From: HGM04593 sp045647885
GTDB lineage: Bacteria > Bacteroidota > Bacteroidia > Bacteroidales > Bacteroidaceae
Direction: 5' to 3'
Assembly (NCBI GenBank): GCA_045647885.1
Contig: JAZRMX010000005.1
Span: forward strand, 1 to 9,895
DNA length: 9,895 nucleotides
Shown: positions 1 to 7,168 of the stretch, piece by piece
Layout of the letters: each line of letters begins with the position of its first letter
Position numbering within the stretch: position 1 is the first letter of the stretch
Notes under the pieces: generated by a model
The model's database searches: none
Told to the model about the DNA's origin: nothing
The model's input: the letters and a program-made list of their open reading frames with translations, nothing else
Translations under genes and position numbers: made by a program

Positions 1-1
1 G

Positions 2-976
2 GACTACTACTGGAAAGACCCCAACGACAACGATAAAGCTAACCTCCACTGGCGCATGAAGTACAACATGGAGAACCGTGGTGACGTATACGCTACACAC
101 GGCCTTGGCCCCGTGGCACAGTGCCTCGACATTCACCGTGGTGACCGTTTCACAACATTGGTTGCAATGGATACAGATCCTTTCTTCGGTAAGGAGCTCG
201 TAAAGGAGAAGACAGGTAAGGAGTGCAAGGAGTTCCGCAACGGCGACCACACTACAACTCTTATGCGTACAGCAAAGGGTAAGGTGGTTGAAATCCAGCA
301 CAACGTTATGACTCCACAGCCCTACAACCGTCTGTTCAAGCTTACAGGTACAAAGGGTTATGCTACAAAGTACCCCACACCTGAGTTTGCCCTCTCGGGT
401 GAGGCTCTCAAAGGAACCGGTGCTCCCCAGGTTGATAACCTCAACGCTCACGGTTTTATGAATGCTGACCAAAAGAATGCTCTTATGGCAAAATATTACC
501 ACCCTATTCTCAAAAAATATGTTGAGAAAGGTCGCGACCTTGGTCATGGTGGTATGGACTTTGTAATGGATTCACGTCTTGTATACTGCTTGCAGAATGG
601 TCTTCCCCTCGATATGGACGTTTATGATATGGCAGAGTGGTGCTGTCTTGCCGAGCTCGGTACCCTTTCTATGGACAACAACTGCGCTCCTGTAGAGTTC
701 CCCGACTTTACCCGTGGTTATTGGAACGAGGTGAAGGGTTATAGCCACGCTTATGCGGCTCCCGAGGTTGAGGCTGCTACAGAGGCTGCTGCTGATGCTT
801 ATACTGCAGCACAGAAGGAAGTAGCTGCAAAATTGAACATGTGGGGATTGTACGACGCCGTTAAGGCTGCTGAGACACCCGAAGCAAAAGCAAAGGCACA
901 GAAGGCTTTGGACAGCGCTCGCGCTAAAGCCGACAAACAAATTGCTAAAGCAGTCAAAAAAGCTTTGAAAAAGTAA
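2..976 (+). CDS. GH109-family glycosidase (Gfo/Idh/MocA fold), 3' part, start outside window
   Basis: The reading frame is open from base 2, so the start and the N-terminal Rossmann domain lie upstream; 324 residues are visible. GH109 enzymes are NAD+-dependent glycosidases, typically alpha-N-acetylgalactosaminidases, and many are exported. The visible part matches the family's C-terminal half. GDVYATHGLGP has a Tyr and His three residues apart (window residues 30 and 33) and an Arg twelve before the Tyr (residue 18), the spacing of Arg213, Tyr225 and His228 in the Elizabethkingia enzyme. A PYNR motif near residue 108 may hold the equivalent of Tyr307. GHGGMDF and APVEFPDFTRG are further family-like motifs. 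The last 73 residues are an Ala/Lys-rich, probably helical tail that I do not associate with the family. An intrinsic terminator follows the stop codon. The family is well supported; the exact sugar specificity is not. Confidence 0.85.
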   Translation, partial: DYYWKDPNDNDKANLHWRMKYNMENRGDVYATHGLGPVAQCLDIHRGDRFTTLVAMDTDPFFGKELVKEKTGKECKEFRNGDHTTTLMRTAKGKVVEIQHNVMTPQPYNRLFKLTGTKGYATKYPTPEFALSGEALKGTGAPQVDNLNAHGFMNADQKNALMAKYYHPILKKYVEKGRDLGHGGMDFVMDSRLVYCLQNGLPLDMDVYDMAEWCCLAELGTLSMDNNCAPVEFPDFTRGYWNEVKGYSHAYAAPEVEAATEAAADAYTAAQKEVAAKLNMWGLYDAVKAAETPEAKAKAQKALDSARAKADKQIAKAVKKALKK

Positions 977-999
977 TAAATACTAAAGATAAAGCAATG

Positions 1000-1034
1000 G
1001 AGAGGTGCCTTTTGAAAGGTACCTCTCTTTTTTT
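1000..1034 (+). terminator. Intrinsic terminator after the GH109 gene
   Basis: GAGAGGTGCC pairs with GGTACCTCTC through one G-T wobble. Two inner T-A pairs can extend the stem to 12 bp around a TTGA loop. Seven T residues follow at once. It begins 23 bases after the stop codon and separates the glycosidase from the aromatic operon. Confidence 0.9.
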
Positions 1035-1180
1035 GTTTGTCTTTGTTGCAGGGGTGTATGTATTTTAAATACTTCTCTTTGATTCTTGTGTCAAAAATGT
1101 AAATATAAATTAAAGGAATGCTTGCGTAGAGTGGTTTTGGAGCGTTTTTTGAAGAACAGTCGTGATTTTTTTGATAAATT

Positions 1181-1211
1181 TTAGGTTGGTGGGAAATTAT
1201 TTATAAATTTG
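1181..1211 (+). promoter_or_regulatory. Probable promoter of the aromatic amino acid operon
   Basis: TAAATTTG at 1204-1211 matches the Bacteroidetes -7 consensus TAnnTTTG exactly. TTAG at 1181-1184, 19 bases upstream, is a one-mismatch -33 element (TTTG). The predicted RNA would start near 1216-1219 and leave a leader of about 35-40 bases before aroF. A perfect 10-base palindrome, ATTTATAAAT (1199-1208), overlaps the -7 element; it could be an operator but may only reflect AT-richness. No leader peptide or attenuator is visible in this short leader. Confidence 0.6.
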
Positions 1212-1254
1212 CGCCCAGCAAAAGAAGAAAAGAAACATTTAAAAGAAAGACGTT

Positions 1255-2268
1255 ATGATTGCCGTACTTAAAAATGGTGTCACAAAGGCACAACAAGACA
1301 ACCTTATTCATTGGTTGGAAACACAAAATGTGAGAGTTCACGTATCGCAGGGTGAGATGCAGACTGTTCTAGGTCTTATCGGCGATACAAGTAAAATAGA
1401 TATGGATTTGCTCGCGGGTCTCGAGATTATAGAGAATGTTACCCGAATCAGCGATCCCTTCAAGAGCGCAAACCGTCGCTTTCACCCCGAGGATACTATC
1501 GTGGAGGTTGGTAGTGGCGACAATAAAGTTAAAATAGGTGGTGGACACTTTGCTATTATGGCAGGTCCCTGCTCGGTGGAGTCTGAAGAGCAGATTCTCG
1601 CCATTGCAACAGCCGTTAAGGCTTCGGGCGCAAATATTTTGCGTGGTGGTGCCTTCAAACCCCGTACTTCGCCCTACGACTTCCAGGGCTTGCGTGCCGA
1701 GGGTCTTCAACTCCTTCTTAAGGCGCGTGAGGCAACCGGCCTTCCCATTGTTACAGAAATTATGAGCGCAGCTCACCTCGACCTCTTCGCCGACGTGGAT
1801 ATTATTCAGGTTGGTGCCCGTAATATGCAGAACTTCGAGCTTCTCAAGGAGCTTGGCCGTTCAAACAAGCCCATCCTTCTCAAACGTGGCCTTTCGGCAA
1901 CACTTAAGGAGCTTCTTATGAGTGCCGAATATATTATGAGCGAGGGTAACGAGCAGGTGATGCTTTGCGAGCGCGGTATACGTAGCTACGACAACTATAC
2001 ACGTAACGTACTCGACCTTGCAGCGGTTCCCGTGCTTCACGGTCTTACCCACCTCCCTGTGGTTGTAGACCCCAGCCACGCAACAGGTGTTTCACGCTTG
2101 GTGCGTCCTATGGCTTGTGCAGCTTGCGCTTCGGGTGCCGACGGTCTTATTATAGAGGTACACAACGACCCTGCTCACGCTCTGTGCGACGGTGCTCAGT
2201 CACTAACTCCTGCACAGTTCGACGAGGTTGCATCGCGTGTTCGTGAGATACGTAGTATAATGCACTAA
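1255..2268 (+). CDS. aroF: 3-deoxy-7-phosphoheptulonate (DAHP) synthase, type I-beta
   Basis: It condenses phosphoenolpyruvate with erythrose 4-phosphate, the first and committed shikimate-pathway step, in the cytoplasm. Residues 1 to about 80 form a ferredoxin-like N-terminal domain, as in the Thermotoga maritima enzyme, where this domain mediates aromatic amino acid feedback inhibition. The catalytic barrel starts near residue 98. Metal ligands are recognisable: Cys106 in AGPCS, His275 in VDPSHATG, Glu301 in IEVHNDP and Asp312 in CDGAQSL. The His-Glu-Asp spacing is the same as T. maritima 272-298-309. KPRTSPYDFQGL is the usual substrate-binding segment. At 337 residues it is a normal length for this class and carries no fused chorismate mutase; in this operon that activity is on PheA. 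It is the first gene of the operon, 43 bases from the -7 element and 11 bases before tyrA. Feedback by Tyr or Phe is inferred from the N-terminal domain. Confidence 0.96.
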   Translation: MIAVLKNGVTKAQQDNLIHWLETQNVRVHVSQGEMQTVLGLIGDTSKIDMDLLAGLEIIENVTRISDPFKSANRRFHPEDTIVEVGSGDNKVKIGGGHFAIMAGPCSVESEEQILAIATAVKASGANILRGGAFKPRTSPYDFQGLRAEGLQLLLKAREATGLPIVTEIMSAAHLDLFADVDIIQVGARNMQNFELLKELGRSNKPILLKRGLSATLKELLMSAEYIMSEGNEQVMLCERGIRSYDNYTRNVLDLAAVPVLHGLTHLPVVVDPSHATGVSRLVRPMACAACASGADGLIIEVHNDPAHALCDGAQSLTPAQFDEVASRVREIRSIMH

Positions 2269-2279
2269 AAAGTGGGGCG

Positions 2280-3107
2280 ATGAAGGTTGGAGTTGTTGGT
2301 TTAGGGCTTATCGGTGGTTCGGTAGCAAAGGCTTACAAGGCTGCCGGACACACTGTTTATGGCTATGATGTAAACGCTACCGTGTTGGGCTATGCCAAGC
2401 TCGACGGCACTATAGAGGATGAACTGGCACCGGCAACAATGAAGAGGTGCGACCTCATTGTGCTTGCCGCAACGCCGGGTGCTGTAATCTCTTATCTTGC
2501 CGAGAATGCAAAGCGCATAGCAACCTCTACACTGGTGATTGATTTTTGTGGTACCAAGCGTGCTGTTTGTGCCGAGGGTTTTAACCTTGCTGCGCAACAC
2601 GGCTTTACTTTTGTGGGCGGTCACCCGATGGCGGGCTTGCAGTACTCGGGATATAAACATTCGCGTGCTACGCTCTTCTCGGGCGCATCCTTTATTATGG
2701 TGCCTGCGGTACACGATAATATAGTTTTGCTCGACAGGGTTAAACAGGCTCTTGCTCCGCTTGGGTTCAAGAAGTTTGTGATTACTACTGCCGATTTCCA
2801 CGATAGAATGATTGCTTATACCTCTCAGATGTGCCACGTTGTTTCCAATGCTTTTGTGAAGAGCCCCTCGGCGCAGTATCATAAGGGCTACAGCGCAGGA
2901 AGTTTCCGCGACTTGACCCGTGTGTCGCGTCTTAACGAGGATATGTGGGCAGAACTTTTCATAGAGAATCGCGAGAATCTTCTCACGGAATTGGATTCGT
3001 TCATTAACTCTCTCTCACAGTATCGCGAGGCTATAGCATCTGGCTCGGCCGATGCTTTGCGCGCTCTTCTGCACGAAGGATGTGAGGCGAAAAAGAATAT
3101 AGAATAA
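2280..3107 (+). CDS. tyrA: Prephenate dehydrogenase
   Basis: It oxidatively decarboxylates prephenate to 4-hydroxyphenylpyruvate, the tyrosine-branch step, using NAD+. The N-terminal Rossmann domain opens with GLGLIGG (residues 7-13), the dinucleotide-binding loop. GGHPMAG (113-119) carries His115, matching the substrate-contacting His of Aquifex TyrA. DFHDRMIAYTSQMCHVVSNA (172-191) includes the conserved His186. GSFRDLTRV (207-215) and the following NEDMWAELFIENR are C-terminal dimerisation and substrate-binding signatures. At 275 residues it is the short monofunctional form: no chorismate mutase is fused at the N-terminus and no ACT domain at the C-terminus. DFCGTKR (88-94) replaces the more usual DxxSxK and is a form I associate with clostridial TyrA. 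It ends 2 bases before aroB. Use of arogenate cannot be excluded from sequence alone. Confidence 0.94.
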   Translation: MKVGVVGLGLIGGSVAKAYKAAGHTVYGYDVNATVLGYAKLDGTIEDELAPATMKRCDLIVLAATPGAVISYLAENAKRIATSTLVIDFCGTKRAVCAEGFNLAAQHGFTFVGGHPMAGLQYSGYKHSRATLFSGASFIMVPAVHDNIVLLDRVKQALAPLGFKKFVITTADFHDRMIAYTSQMCHVVSNAFVKSPSAQYHKGYSAGSFRDLTRVSRLNEDMWAELFIENRENLLTELDSFINSLSQYREAIASGSADALRALLHEGCEAKKNIE

Positions 3108-3109
3108 TT

Positions 3110-4159
3110 ATGGCGCATAGAACTATACACGTAGCCGCTTCACGCAGTTACGACATTCTCATAGGTGCAGGTATATTGTCGCAGATAGGCGAGTTTATAT
3201 CTCCCTTGTTGGGTTCTTGCCGCCTGGCTCTTCTTACCGACAGCAATGTCGATGCCCTCTATGGCGAGCGTATGATGGAGCTACTGTCGGCTGCAGGTTA
3301 CGATGCGCGTAAATTCGTGATACCGGCAGGCGAGGCATCAAAGAATGCCGAAAACCTGCTTGCTTTCCTCAACTTCCTTGCCGAAGAGCAGCTCACAAGA
3401 AGTGACGCTATAATCGCTTTTGGCGGCGGAGTGGTGGGCGACCTTGGAGGCCTTTCTGCATCGTTGTATCTCCGTGGTGTAAAATATATTCAGGTTCCTA
3501 CAACCCTTCTCGCAGCTGTAGACAGCTCGGTGGGTGGCAAGACGGCCATTGATATTCCTGCCGGAAAGAATCTTGTGGGCTCTTTCTATCAGCCCTCGCT
3601 CGTCTGCTGCGATACAAAGCTTATGGATACTCTCCCTGCCGACATCTATCGTGACGGTTGTGCCGAGGTTATCAAGTATGGAATGATTCTGGACAAGGAA
3701 CTTTACACCCTTTTGGAGAATCCTCCTTTTGTGCGTGAAGATGTTGTAGCGCGCTGTGTGGAAATAAAACGCGACGTGGTGCAGCAGGATGAATTTGACA
3801 ACGGTCTGCGTGGGCTGTTAAATTTTGGTCACACTTTTGGCCACGCAATTGAAAAATTGAGTAATTTTACGGTGTCACACGGTGCTGCTGTGGCAAAAGG
3901 TATGGTTATTGCGGCAAAGGTTGCTCCTTTGTGTGCTCTTTGCGATGTTGCCGGTGAGCTGTCGGCTCTTCTCGAGCGTTATGGTTTCGACCTCTCGTGC
4001 AACTATACTGCCGACGAGTTGTTTGACTCAATTTTGTCCGACAAGAAGCGCCGTGGCGAGAATATCACAGTCGTTCTGCCACGTGCAATAGGTGATTGCG
4101 CCTTGGTGACTTTGAAGGTTACCGATCTTAAAGAACTTTTGAGAAAGGTTGTAGGTTGA
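3110..4159 (+). CDS. aroB: 3-dehydroquinate synthase
   Basis: It converts DAHP to 3-dehydroquinate (shikimate step 2) with NAD+ and a divalent metal. Family motifs appear in order. GGGVVGDLGG (105-114) is the NAD-binding glycine-rich loop. PTTLLAAVDSSVGGKTAID (130-148) carries the active-site Lys144. CAEVIKYG carries metal ligand Glu186. LNFGHTFGHAIE carries His241 and His245, and SHGAAVAKGM carries His257. Glu186, His241 and His257 match the zinc ligands of the Aspergillus enzyme, including the 16-residue His-His spacing. DKKRRGE (311-317) is the C-terminal signature. The length, 349 residues, is normal. The motif wording (PAGKNLVGSF rather than NGLKNEIG after GGKT) differs from the AroB I know from Bacteroides. 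The start lies 2 bases after the tyrA stop, which implies translational coupling. Confidence 0.96.
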   Translation: MAHRTIHVAASRSYDILIGAGILSQIGEFISPLLGSCRLALLTDSNVDALYGERMMELLSAAGYDARKFVIPAGEASKNAENLLAFLNFLAEEQLTRSDAIIAFGGGVVGDLGGLSASLYLRGVKYIQVPTTLLAAVDSSVGGKTAIDIPAGKNLVGSFYQPSLVCCDTKLMDTLPADIYRDGCAEVIKYGMILDKELYTLLENPPFVREDVVARCVEIKRDVVQQDEFDNGLRGLLNFGHTFGHAIEKLSNFTVSHGAAVAKGMVIAAKVAPLCALCDVAGELSALLERYGFDLSCNYTADELFDSILSDKKRRGENITVVLPRAIGDCALVTLKVTDLKELLRKVVG

Positions 4160-4161
4160 TT

Positions 4162-5421
4162 ATGATAAAGAAGGTAAATGGAACTTTGCGGGGGTGCGTT
4201 ACTCCGCCGCCATCGAAATCGCAGGCTCACCGTCTGCTGATATGTGCGGCGTTGGGTTCGTCGCCGTGTACCATTGTCTGCAGCAGCGTCAACGATGATA
4301 TTACAGCCACTGCGCGTTGCCTGAACGCTCTTGGTGCCGATATAAAATATAACGACGGAGTATTCTCGGTTGTCCCCATAAAGGTGGAGAATGGCGGAAC
4401 GCTCGATTGTGGCGAGAGTGGTTCTACACTGCGTTTTCTTCTCTCTGTTGCGGCAGTCCTTGGTGCCGATGCTACATTTACAGGTGGCGGTAAGCTCCCT
4501 ACACGCCCTATGGGCGCGCTCTGCACAGCTCTCGAGGAGCACGGCGTTACCTTTATCAAGCAGGTGCCCGCGCTTGAATTGCCTTTGGCTTGCTGCGGTA
4601 AGCTCTCGGGTGGTCGTTACACCTTGCCCGGCAACTTATCGTCGCAGTATCTCACAGGTCTGCTTTTTGCTCTGCCCCTCGCCGAGGAGTCGAGCGAAAT
4701 TGAGATTACAGGCGGCCTTGCCAGTGCTTCATATATAGATATGACTATAGATGCGTTGGCTAAAGCCGGTATTGTGGTGGAGAAGAGAGGAGATATATAT
4801 TCTGTCGCAGCCAATCAACGCTACCTGTTGCCCGAAAATATTGTCGTAGAGGGCGATTGGTCGTCGGCCGCTTTTTGGGTGGTTGCAGGCGTTGTGGGCA
4901 GGTTCCCCATAATAATTAAGGGAATGAACGAGGAGTCGTTGCAGGGCGACCGCTACATAATAGAGCATCTGCGCTCTATGGGTGCTTTTATAGAGATTAC
5001 CCCTGATGGGGTTGTTGCGCATCCTTCGCAACTTTTTGCTGCCGAGCTCGATTGCGCCGACACTCCCGACCTTGTGCCCATTCTCTCAGTGGCGGCTGCT
5101 GCAGCCGAGGGCGAGACTGTGTTCTTGAATGTTGGCCGTCTGCGTTATAAGGAGAGCGACCGCCTGGCTGCAATGCAGGCTGTGCTTGCTTCGTTTGGTA
5201 TAGCATCGGTTGTGGGCGAGAATACTTTCAAGGTAATCGGTGGAAAACCGGTGGCGAAGCAGGTTGTCGATAGTTTTGGCGACCATCGTATAGCTATGTC
5301 AGCAGCAGTTCTTTCTACAATTGCCGAGGGTGTTACCACCATCGAAGGTGCGGAGTGTGTCGCAAAATCTTACCCTTCGTTTTTTGAGGATTTTGCCGCC
5401 CTGGGCGGTGAGGTTTTTTAA
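4162..5421 (+). CDS. aroA: 3-phosphoshikimate 1-carboxyvinyltransferase (EPSP synthase)
   Basis: It transfers enolpyruvyl from PEP to shikimate 3-phosphate (shikimate step 6). I chose the ATG at 4162 (419 residues, 2 bases after the aroB stop); a TTG two codons upstream would overlap aroB and is less likely. Motifs in order are PPSKSQAHR (16-24), GESGSTLRF (84-92), LPTRPMGAL (112-120), GNLSSQYLTG (157-166), VEGDWSSAAFW (229-239), DTPDLVP with the catalytic-type Asp303, RYKESDRLAAM (328-338) with Glu331, SFGDHRIAMS (371-380), and Lys402 in AKSYPSFF. All expected catalytic positions are filled. GESGSTLRF aligns with GNAGTAMRP of E. coli: the Gly is kept, but Phe stands where E. coli has Pro101. 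The 65-base gap to pheA is the widest inside the operon. Confidence 0.95.
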   Translation: MIKKVNGTLRGCVTPPPSKSQAHRLLICAALGSSPCTIVCSSVNDDITATARCLNALGADIKYNDGVFSVVPIKVENGGTLDCGESGSTLRFLLSVAAVLGADATFTGGGKLPTRPMGALCTALEEHGVTFIKQVPALELPLACCGKLSGGRYTLPGNLSSQYLTGLLFALPLAEESSEIEITGGLASASYIDMTIDALAKAGIVVEKRGDIYSVAANQRYLLPENIVVEGDWSSAAFWVVAGVVGRFPIIIKGMNEESLQGDRYIIEHLRSMGAFIEITPDGVVAHPSQLFAAELDCADTPDLVPILSVAAAAAEGETVFLNVGRLRYKESDRLAAMQAVLASFGIASVVGENTFKVIGGKPVAKQVVDSFGDHRIAMSAAVLSTIAEGVTTIEGAECVAKSYPSFFEDFAALGGEVF

Positions 5422-5454
5422 TATATCAGGTTTTTCAGTGTGCATTCAATTGAT

Positions 5455-5466
5455 TTTATAAATTTA
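5455..5466 (+). promoter_or_regulatory. Possible internal promoter before pheA
   Basis: The 65-base aroA-pheA gap is AT-rich and contains TAAATTTA (5459-5466), one base off the Bacteroidetes -7 consensus. It lies within TTTATAAATTT (5455-5465), an 11-mer also found at the operon's main promoter (1200-1210). No clear -33 TTTG sits at the right distance; only a T-run at 5431-5435 is present. If active, it would express pheA and aroQ separately from the upstream genes. Confidence 0.3.
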
Positions 5467-5486
5467 GATAGATATAATATAGATTT

Positions 5487-6629
5487 ATGGATTTGAAAGA
5501 ATTACGTAATCAGATAGATGAGATAGATACCCAGATGTGCGACCTCTTCGCTAAACGTATGCAGGTGGTGAGTGATGTTGCGCGTTACAAGAAAGAGAAT
5601 AATATGCCCGTGTACCACCCCTCGCGTGCAAGAGCGGTGTTGCAGAATGTTTCAAAGCGTCTGGGCCCGCAGTTCGAGGGTTATGGCCGCACTCTTTACC
5701 GTACAATCTTCGACCTTAGTGAGTCTTACGAAACCCGTATGCTTTCCGATGGTACCGAATTCTACGAGAAGATAAAGGCGATAACAGCTGTTGCTCCCCA
5801 GCCCTTCCCCAAACGTGCTACTGTTGCGTGTGCAGGTTGCGAAGGTTCTTATGCCCACCTTGCATCGGAACGTCTCTTCGACCTTCCCGAGATTATGTAT
5901 TTGAGTGGCTTTGAGGGTGTTTTCAAATCTGTCAGCAGCGGTCTTTGCGAGTATGGCGTGTTGCCCATAGAGAACTCTTTGGCAGGTTCGGTGAACGCTA
6001 TTTACGACCTCTTGTCGGAATACAACGTGAGCATCGTGCGCGGTGTGCGCCTGAAGGTAGACCACGCGTTGTTGGCTGTTCCCGGTGCAAAACTTTCCGA
6101 TATTAAAGAAATTTATTCGCACCAGCAGGCTATCAGCCAATGCTCGGAGTTTCTTTCTACCCTTAAGGGTGTGCGCGTAATTGCTGTTGAGAATACTGCC
6201 GAGGCTGCACGTATGGTGGCAGAGCAGAGCGACCGCACAAAGGCTTCTCTCTCTTCAACCCTCTGTGGAGAGCTTTACCAGATGCAGGTGCTTAAATCGT
6301 CGGTACAGAACCGCGACAACAACTATACACGTTTCATCTGTATTGCCAAAGAGCCTAAAATATACTCTGGTGCCGATCGCACAAGTATTATGATAAACAT
6401 CCCTAACCGTCCCGGAACGCTCTTCCGCATAATGTCGCGTTTCAACGCTACGGGTGTGAACCTTGTAAAGCTCGAGAGCCGTCAGATACCCGAGCGTGAG
6501 TTCGAGTACCGCTTCTACTTCGATATTGAGGCTTCGGTGTACAGCGAGGAGTTCCTCTCGCTTATGTGCGAGCTTCACGAGTGTGGTGAACAGTTCAAAT
6601 ATTTCGGAACATACGCTGAAATAATTTAA
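5487..6629 (+). CDS. pheA: Bifunctional chorismate mutase / prephenate dehydratase (P-protein)
   Basis: It rearranges chorismate to prephenate and dehydrates prephenate to phenylpyruvate, the phenylalanine-branch steps. Residues 1 to about 88 form an AroQ-type helical chorismate mutase with Arg7, Arg24, Lys35 and Arg47 at the E. coli positions 11, 28, 39 and 51. Residues from about 110 to 290 are prephenate dehydratase: CEGSYAHLA, LPIENSLAGSV (159-169), SHQQAISQC (211-219), and NRDNNYTRF (275-283) with catalytic Thr281. Residues from about 298 are an ACT domain: NRPGTLFRIM, then LESRQ (329-333), close to the ESRP motif of Phe-regulated P-proteins. Phe feedback inhibition is therefore likely. 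The mutase domain has Ala48 where E. coli has Glu52 and probably Glu82 where it has Gln88. This is the only chorismate mutase in the operon, so it presumably supplies prephenate to TyrA as well. The length, 380 residues, is typical. Confidence 0.94.
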   Translation: MDLKELRNQIDEIDTQMCDLFAKRMQVVSDVARYKKENNMPVYHPSRARAVLQNVSKRLGPQFEGYGRTLYRTIFDLSESYETRMLSDGTEFYEKIKAITAVAPQPFPKRATVACAGCEGSYAHLASERLFDLPEIMYLSGFEGVFKSVSSGLCEYGVLPIENSLAGSVNAIYDLLSEYNVSIVRGVRLKVDHALLAVPGAKLSDIKEIYSHQQAISQCSEFLSTLKGVRVIAVENTAEAARMVAEQSDRTKASLSSTLCGELYQMQVLKSSVQNRDNNYTRFICIAKEPKIYSGADRTSIMINIPNRPGTLFRIMSRFNATGVNLVKLESRQIPEREFEYRFYFDIEASVYSEEFLSLMCELHECGEQFKYFGTYAEII

Positions 6630-6635
6630 TGGCTT

Positions 6636-7064
6636 ATGAAAATTTTAGTAATAAACGGTCCTAACCTTAACCTTTTGGGTCTTCGCGAGCCAGCGCTTTA
6701 TGGTGCGCAGAACTTTGAGGCTTTGCAGGGCTTTATCCGCTCTTCGGCCGAGGAGTTAGGTGTTGAGGTCGAACTTTTTCAGTCAAACCACGAGGGGGCG
6801 ATTGTTGATGCTATTCAGGCTGCTTATGGTGTGTTCGATGCGATTCTCATAAATCCTGCGGCATACACCCACACAAGTGTTGCCATCCTCGACGCGCTTA
6901 AGGCTGTTGCGCTTCCCACCGTGGAAGTACACCTTACCGATATCTCCACCCGTGAGGAGTTCCGTCGTTTCTCTTTTGTGTCGCTTTATGCGCAAAAGAC
7001 CATCTGCGGCAAGGGCTTCGATGGTTATCGCGAGGGGCTTGAGTATTTAAAGGCACTTGTATAG
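6636..7064 (+). CDS. aroQ: 3-dehydroquinate dehydratase, type II
   Basis: It dehydrates 3-dehydroquinate to 3-dehydroshikimate (shikimate step 3). At 142 residues it has the size of the small dodecameric type II enzymes. The sequence opens with ILVINGPNLNLLGLREPALY, giving Asn10 and Asn12, Arg17 and the catalytic Tyr22 of the flexible lid. INPAAYTHTS (72-81) provides Asn73 and the catalytic His79. Glu97 and His99 in VEVHL, and Arg106 and Arg110 in TREEFRRFS, complete the active site. TDIS replaces the more common SNxx just before the arginine; I expect no loss of function from this. The start lies 6 bases after the pheA stop. It is the last gene before a strong terminator, so it closes the operon. 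The symbol aroQ is also used for a chorismate mutase family; here it means the dehydratase. Confidence 0.96.
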   Translation: MKILVINGPNLNLLGLREPALYGAQNFEALQGFIRSSAEELGVEVELFQSNHEGAIVDAIQAAYGVFDAILINPAAYTHTSVAILDALKAVALPTVEVHLTDISTREEFRRFSFVSLYAQKTICGKGFDGYREGLEYLKALV

Positions 7065-7084
7065 CTTTGTATTAAAACCTGTAA

Positions 7085-7126
7085 CGGCGGTGTGCAATAT
7101 TTTCTTGTTGTACACCGCTGTTTTTT
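7085..7126 (+). terminator. Intrinsic terminator ending the aromatic operon
   Basis: A 13-bp stem (7085-7097 with 7108-7120, two G-T wobbles) surrounds a 10-base loop and is followed by six T residues. It starts 20 bases after the aroQ stop. It separates the operon from nnr, which is therefore likely transcribed on its own, although I see no clear promoter in the 42 bases that remain. Confidence 0.9.
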
Positions 7127-7168
7127 GTGCCAAAAAGAGTATCTTAACGCAGTAAAACTTTTATGATT

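Noticed and set aside
2301..2882. 193-codon minus-strand frame inside tyrA
   Set aside because: It is antisense to a clear TyrA, has no motif, and its composition is typical of a shadow frame.
4156..4161. TTG start for aroA overlapping the aroB stop
   Set aside because: An ATG two codons later gives a normal EPSP synthase N-terminus and a 2-base spacing like that at the tyrA-aroB junction.
7140..7147. TATCTTAA as a promoter for nnr
   Set aside because: The last two bases miss the TTTG of the -7 consensus and the nearest TTTG upstream (7124-7127) is only 12 bases away. A promoter is expected here, but this match is too weak to list.
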